Below, piece by piece: positions 60,181-64,000 of a stretch of DNA of 64,000 nucleotides. The stretch lies in NCBI RefSeq assembly GCF_023509035.1, contig NZ_CP075583.1:806001-870000 (forward strand), written 5' to 3'. Both the position numbers and the translations under genes were made by a program. This DNA comes from Janthinobacterium lividum. GTDB taxonomy: Bacteria; Pseudomonadota; Gammaproteobacteria; Burkholderiales; Burkholderiaceae_D. Each line of letters starts with the position of its first letter. The stretch's first letter is position 1. The notes beneath the pieces were generated by a model. It was not told the DNA's origin and searched no databases. It was given only the letters and a program-made list of their open reading frames with translations.

Positions 60181-60540
60181 ATGGACCAGGAACGGGCGAA
60201 ACAAGTGTGCCGCGGCTTTCCCGGCGCGACAGAGGACATCAAATGGAGCAACGTGCTGGCGTTTAGCGTCGGCGGCCGGCTGTTCGCCCTGTGCGGCGCG
60301 GAAGCGCACAGCACGCGCGGCATGAGCTTCAAGGTCGATGCGGAACGCTTCCTGGAATTGACGGACCGCCCCGGCTTTCGCCCTGCGCCCTACCTGGCGC
60401 GGGCCAAATGGGTGCTGGTCGCCAGCCCCGACGCGCTGGACGACGGGGAAATGGCGGCCCTGCTGCAACGCTCATACAGCCTGATTTTTGCGGGGCTGAC
60501 GAAAAAAATGCAACGTGACATTGGAGAATCAGCAACATGA
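60181..60540 (+). CDS. MmcQ/YjbR family protein
   Basis: A 119-residue protein with the MmcQ/YjbR signature: CRGFPGATEDIKWSNVLAFSVGGRLFAL, SFKVDAERFLELTDRPGF, and AKWVLVASPDALDDGEMAALLQRSYSLI. The fold (CyaY-like) binds DNA in some relatives; function is unknown. GGGAG lies upstream of the ATG. It overlaps the ligase gene by 4 nt (ATGA) and is 16 nt after livF, so it is an operon member. Confidence 0.9.
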   Translation: MDQERAKQVCRGFPGATEDIKWSNVLAFSVGGRLFALCGAEAHSTRGMSFKVDAERFLELTDRPGFRPAPYLARAKWVLVASPDALDDGEMAALLQRSYSLIFAGLTKKMQRDIGESAT

Positions 60541-61793
60541 CCGATACGCTCGACAGTCTGGAAGCACGCGCCCCCGAAGCGCGCGAACGCGAATTGATGG
60601 CCGGCCTGCCGCAGCTGATCGCGCGCGCCCAAAAGGCGCCTGGCTGGGCCCGCATCCTCGATGGCGTCAACGCGGCCGACATCACCAGCCGCGCCGCGCT
60701 GGCGCAACTGCCCGTGACGCGCAAGTCCGACCTCAAGCAATTGCAACACGGCGCCCTGCCGTTCGGCGGCTTGAACACGACGCCGAAGAACGCCCTGTCG
60801 CGCGTATTCGTCTCGCCCGGCCCCATCTTCGATCCGGAAGGCCGCGGCCCCGACTGGTGGCGCTTCGCGCGCCCCATGTATGCAGCCGGCGTGCGTGCCG
60901 GCGGCTTGCTGCAAAACTGCTTTTCGTATCACTTCACGCCGGCCGCCTTCATGGTCGAAGGGGGCGCTGCGCGCATCGGCTGCACCGTCATCCCGGCCGG
61001 CATCGGCCAGACGGAAATGCAGGTGCAGGCGATGGCCGACCTCAAGCCGGACACGTATATCGGCACGCCGTCATTTTTAAAACTGATCATCGAGAAGGCG
61101 CGCGAAATGGGCGCCGACATCAGCAGCGTCACCAAGGCCGTGATGGGCGCGGAAGCCTTGCCCGAATCCTTGCGCAGCTGGTTTGCCGAGAATGGAGTGC
61201 CGCACGTGTTCCAGACCTATGCCTCGGCTGATATCGGCAGCATCGCCTATGAAACGGCCAGCAATGGCAAGCTCAATCCGGGCATGGTCGTTGACGAAAA
61301 CGTGCTGCTGGAGATCGTCCATCCGGGCAGCGGCATTCCCGTCGCGCCGGGCGAAGTGGGCGAAGTCGTCGTCACCGTCTTCAATACCGACTATCCGCTG
61401 ATCCGCTTTGCCACGGGCGATCTGTCGGCCGTGCTGATGGACGCGCCGGATTCGCCGTGCGGCCGCACGAATACGCGCATCAAAGGCTGGATGGGACGCG
61501 CGGATCAAACCACCAAGGTGCGCGCCATGTTCGTGCATCCGTCGCAGGTGCACGAGATCGCGCGTCGCCACCCGCAAATCAAAAAGGCGCGGCTGGTGGT
61601 ATCGGGACGCATGGCCAACGACGAGATGACATTACATTGCGAAGTCGCCGATCCGCTTGACGCCAGCAGCGTGGAAGCCATCATCGGCTCGATCCGCGAA
61701 CTGACCAAGCTGCGCGGCGACGTGCTGCTGGTGGCCGTAGGCAGCCTGGCACAAGACGGCAAGGTCATCGACGACAAGCGCGATTACAAATAA
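60537..61793 (+). CDS. Phenylacetate-CoA ligase-like AMP-binding protein
   Basis: A 418-residue adenylate-forming enzyme of the PaaK superfamily: no TSGTTG loop but a shortened VSPGPIFDPEG region, then YASADIGSIAYE, FATGDLSAV and the C-terminal PaaK domain (RIKGWMGRADQTTKVRAMFVHPSQV, VVSGRMANDEMTLHCEV). PaaK-type enzymes activate aromatic acids. As the last gene of the operon it is a second ligase besides the first-gene acyl-CoA synthetase. Its substrate is unknown; loss of the usual nucleotide loop makes activity uncertain. Confidence 0.85.
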   Translation: MTDTLDSLEARAPEARERELMAGLPQLIARAQKAPGWARILDGVNAADITSRAALAQLPVTRKSDLKQLQHGALPFGGLNTTPKNALSRVFVSPGPIFDPEGRGPDWWRFARPMYAAGVRAGGLLQNCFSYHFTPAAFMVEGGAARIGCTVIPAGIGQTEMQVQAMADLKPDTYIGTPSFLKLIIEKAREMGADISSVTKAVMGAEALPESLRSWFAENGVPHVFQTYASADIGSIAYETASNGKLNPGMVVDENVLLEIVHPGSGIPVAPGEVGEVVVTVFNTDYPLIRFATGDLSAVLMDAPDSPCGRTNTRIKGWMGRADQTTKVRAMFVHPSQVHEIARRHPQIKKARLVVSGRMANDEMTLHCEVADPLDASSVEAIIGSIRELTKLRGDVLLVAVGSLAQDGKVIDDKRDYK

Positions 61794-61844
61794 GGCCGAT
61801 TTGCGGGATAATACCGGCATTGACCATCAGCCCTACTCATCGCC

Positions 61845-62439
61845 ATGCAAGAGTCCATGCAAGAATTTCATCACAACCGTGCCCGTGACCTGATCAAGAA
61901 CGCGGAACTGCTGTTCGACCAAGATACCGTGCAGGCATCGATCACGCGCATGGCCGATGTGCTCAACACGCGCTTCAACGCCGAGGATTCCAAGGAATTT
62001 CCGCTGGTGCTGGGCGTGATGGGCGGTGCCGTCGTGTTTACGGGCAGCCTACTGCCGCAGCTGAGCTTTCCGCTCGAATTCGACTACATCCATGTGAGCC
62101 GCTACGGCGACGACGACAAGGGTGGCGAAGTGGTGTGGAAAGTCATCCCCCGCTCGAACGTAGCGGGCCGCACCGTCATCGTGCTCGACGATATTCTGGA
62201 CGAAGGCGAAACCCTGGCGCACGTCAAGCAGCGCTTGCTGGACATGGGCGCCTCGGAAGTGATACTGGCCGTGTTTGCCGACAAGGCCATTGGCAAGAAA
62301 AAGCCTGTACAAGCCGACATCGTCGGCCTGGTGATTCCGGAACCGCTTCGTCGTCGGCTTCGGCATGGATGCGTATGGCTATTGGCGCAACCTGCCTGGC
62401 CTGTGGGCCATCAAGCCCGAGGATTTGAAGCAGGAGTAA
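61845..62439 (+). pseudogene. hpt: Hypoxanthine-guanine phosphoribosyltransferase, frameshifted
   Basis: Purine salvage enzyme converting hypoxanthine or guanine to nucleotides with PRPP. The first 166 residues are normal, with the PRPP loop VIVLDDILDEGETLAHV. The frame then breaks at GATTCCGGAACCGC: removing one C (62343-62344) gives IPERFVVGFGMDAYGYWRNLPGLWAI, the typical C-terminus, ending at TAA 62437-62439 with 197 residues. As written the frame ends at 62459 with an unrelated tail. ATG 61845 is used; an ATG at 61857 is a possible alternative. Confidence 0.88.
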
Positions 62440-62448
62440 GGATGGCTC

Positions 62449-62474
62449 GGCTGACGTGACATGCCGCGTCAGCC
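62449..62474. repeat. Hairpin between hpt and nitronate monooxygenase genes
   Basis: GGCTGACG and CGTCAGCC form an 8-bp stem with a 10-nt loop, between two convergent genes. No T-run is present on either side, so it is a weak terminator at best. Confidence 0.4.
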
Positions 62475-62487
62475 TGCAGCACCAGCG

Positions 62488-63441
62488 TTACAGCTTCAAC
62501 CGCGCGCGCGCCGCATCGTATTCGGCCTTCAGGCGCGCCACCATCTCGGCCACCGTCGGCACGTCATCCATCAAGCCCACGCCCTGGCCCGCACCCCAGA
62601 TGTCGCGCCAGGCCTTGGCGCTGCCGGAACCGAAATTCATCGCGCTCTTGTCCGCTTCGGGCAAGGCTTCCGGATCGAGTCCGGCCGCGACGATCGATTT
62701 TTTTAGGTAATTGCCGTGCACGCCCGTAAACAGGTTCGTGTAGACGATGTCCGAAGCCGCCGATTCCACGATGGCGTCGCGGTAGCCATCGCTGACGTTC
62801 GATTCCTTGGTCGCCAGCCAGCGCGAGCCGATGTAGGCAAAGTCCGCGCCCATGGCTTGCGCGGCCAGCACGGCGTCGCCCGTGGCGATGGAGCCAGACA
62901 GCGCCAGCGGGCCGTCGAAGAATTTGCGCACTTCGCCCACCAGCGCGAACGGCGACAGGGTGCCCGCGTGGCCGCCGGCGCCGCTGGCGACCAGGATCAA
63001 GCCATCGACCCCCGCTTCCAGCGCCTTTTTCGCATGACGGATCGAGATCACGTCATGCAGCACGATGCCGCCATAGCTGTGGATGGCGTCGAGCATTTCC
63101 TTGGGCGGCGCGCGCAGCGAGGAAATGATGATGGGGATCTGGTGTTTCACGCACACTTCCACATCGTGCGCCAGGCGGTCGTTCGACTGGTGCACGATCT
63201 GGTTGACGGCGATCGGTCCCACTTTTTTATCGGGATTGGCGGCCTGGAAGGCGGCCAGCTCGGCCTGCAGCTCAGTGAGCCACGTGTCGAGCAATTCAGC
63301 GGGACGCGCGTTCAGGGCCGGGAAGGAACCAACGATGCCGGCCTTGCACTGCGCCGCGACGAGGGCCGGGCCGCTGGCGATGAACATCGGCGAGGCGATA
63401 ACGGGTAAGGAGAGGTTTTGCAACGCAACAGGCAATGCCAT
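62488..63441 (-). CDS. Nitronate monooxygenase family flavoprotein
   Basis: A 317-residue FMN-dependent TIM-barrel oxygenase: LPVIASPMFIASGPALVAAQ at the start, VASGAGGHAGTLSPFALVGEV (phosphate-binding region with the active-site HAG), and GSIATGDAVLAAQAMGADFAYIGSRWLA. The class oxidises alkyl nitronates and protects against propionate-3-nitronate. No regulator is adjacent. Frame intact, normal length. Confidence 0.92.
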   Translation of the reverse strand: MALPVALQNLSLPVIASPMFIASGPALVAAQCKAGIVGSFPALNARPAELLDTWLTELQAELAAFQAANPDKKVGPIAVNQIVHQSNDRLAHDVEVCVKHQIPIIISSLRAPPKEMLDAIHSYGGIVLHDVISIRHAKKALEAGVDGLILVASGAGGHAGTLSPFALVGEVRKFFDGPLALSGSIATGDAVLAAQAMGADFAYIGSRWLATKESNVSDGYRDAIVESAASDIVYTNLFTGVHGNYLKKSIVAAGLDPEALPEADKSAMNFGSGSAKAWRDIWGAGQGVGLMDDVPTVAEMVARLKAEYDAARARLKL

Positions 63442-63540
63442 GGCGGACTCGCTGGAAAGTTGATCGGGATGAGGGACACACTGAACGTTGATTATAGTGC
63501 AGAAAAAGTACGATCGTGCTGAATTTATCGCCTGGCCGTT

Positions 63541-64000
63541 TCAGCCCTCGTTAAACAAGTACTCCCCCTCGACCCTTGCCGCTGCAGCTCTCACCAGCTG
63601 CGACACGGCCCACTCGGCCAGCGCGGCCGCCTCCTGGCGCAGGAAGCGCCGGTTGGCCTCTTCGAAGACGGGCATGCCGCGCAGCAGGGCCGGTATCTCG
63701 GCGAGGGCGATGCGCTGGCGTTCCAGCAGCAGGAATTTCAGCAGCACTTTCACCGCGTTCTGCGCATTGCGCACGGGATCGGACGACAGGTAATCAAGAC
63801 GCGAATACGCGCGCTGCAGGGCCCCACCGGCATCCGTGAACGGCCGCCCGTGGCCGGGAATGACGACCTGCACGTCCAGGCTGGCGATCAGGTCCAGGGT
63901 GGCGCGCGCTTCAGGAAAGCCGGAGCCGCCATCGAGTTCCGGGAAGATCACGCCAAAGCCGTTTTCCCACAGGGCGTCGGCGGAGATCAGGATGCCCTCT
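63541..64000 (-). CDS. Metallo-beta-lactamase fold hydrolase, C-terminal part (cut by window edge)
   Basis: The gene enters from the right edge; about 152 residues are visible, including ADALWENGFGVIFPEL, the metal-binding VIPGHGRPF and an C-terminal helical region (AYSRLDYLSSDPVRNAQNAVKVLLKFLL). These are typical of the MBL-fold family of glyoxalase II/RNase Z relatives. The HxHxDH motif is outside the window, so the exact class cannot be decided. It is on the same strand as the nitronate monooxygenase gene, 100 nt upstream of it. Confidence 0.82.
   Translation of the reverse strand, partial: EGILISADALWENGFGVIFPELDGGSGFPEARATLDLIASLDVQVVIPGHGRPFTDAGGALQRAYSRLDYLSSDPVRNAQNAVKVLLKFLLLERQRIALAEIPALLRGMPVFEEANRRFLRQEAAALAEWAVSQLVRAAAARVEGEYLFNEG

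Noticed and set aside
58590..60332. A 580-aa minus-strand frame opposite the binding-protein and livF genes
   Set aside because: It spans two certain plus-strand genes and the hairpin between them, with no family features.

Overview
This window is a 64 kb stretch of GC-rich (roughly 62-65 %, estimated by eye) bacterial chromosome. It is densely packed with genes on both strands, with no rRNA, tRNA, phage, insertion sequence or CRISPR array that I could find. Gene content suggests a betaproteobacterium of the Burkholderiales, most like Oxalobacteraceae (Janthinobacterium, Massilia or Duganella type). The pointers are a phasin/phaA/phaB polyhydroxybutyrate cluster, MetR/MetE, MinCDE, a PEP-CTERM surface protein, Ohr, and a branched-chain-type ABC operon flanked by acyl-CoA ligases. 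This placement is inferred from protein families and composition; no 16S gene is present.

Layout. 0-12 kb: the start of an M13 metallopeptidase, a Spy/LTXXQ protein behind a terminator-like leader, an S41 protease, a long KAS III enzyme, a YbaL-type antiporter, a dienoyl-CoA reductase, small envelope and unknown proteins, proline iminopeptidase, and a divergent Lrp/LysE pair. 12-17 kb: a periplasmic unknown, then phaB, phaA and a phasin on the minus strand. 17-20 kb: divergent metR/metE with a clear MetR box, but MetE lacks two catalytic-domain segments. 20-30 kb: minCDE, a response regulator, hemA, prfA, dsbB, prmC, gshA and an HDAC-like amidohydrolase. 30-37 kb: a PEP-CTERM protein with an EF-hand-like loop, a LytTR two-component pair, ohr, an exported DJ-1/PfpI protein with a divergent LysR regulator, ElaA, a DUF71 ATPase and an FKBP lipoprotein. 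37-44 kb: kup, rarD, ettA, a beta-barrel porin and a small SUOX-like protein. 44-53 kb: a diguanylate cyclase, then a run of minus-strand genes (DUF2520, DUF924, MgtC, an 84-aa unknown, aminopeptidase P, a DUF4132 protein and a Crp/Fnr regulator). 53-62 kb: a plus-strand operon of an acyl-CoA ligase, five Liv-type ABC components, an MmcQ/YjbR protein and a PaaK-like ligase, followed by hpt. 62-64 kb: a nitronate monooxygenase and a partial metallo-beta-lactamase-fold hydrolase.

Two things stand out. First, about ten otherwise intact genes (ybaL, an SRPBCC protein, minE, prmC, an FKBP, kup, a diguanylate cyclase, a DUF4132 protein, hpt, and probably the LTXXQ and PEP-CTERM genes) are broken or altered by single-base indels, mostly in short homopolymers. 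Because core genes are hit, this looks more like consensus error than gene decay. Second, MetE carries two clean in-frame deletions that remove three of the four catalytic zinc ligands while its regulator and operator are intact. Homopolymer error cannot explain that.

I found no convincing new multi-gene defence or mobile system. The least-described elements are the Crp-DUF4132 overlapping pair, the 84-, 120- and 151-residue orphans, the EF-hand/PEP-CTERM protein with its upstream inverted repeat, and the Liv-type operon whose substrate is unknown but whose two ligases suggest an organic acid.
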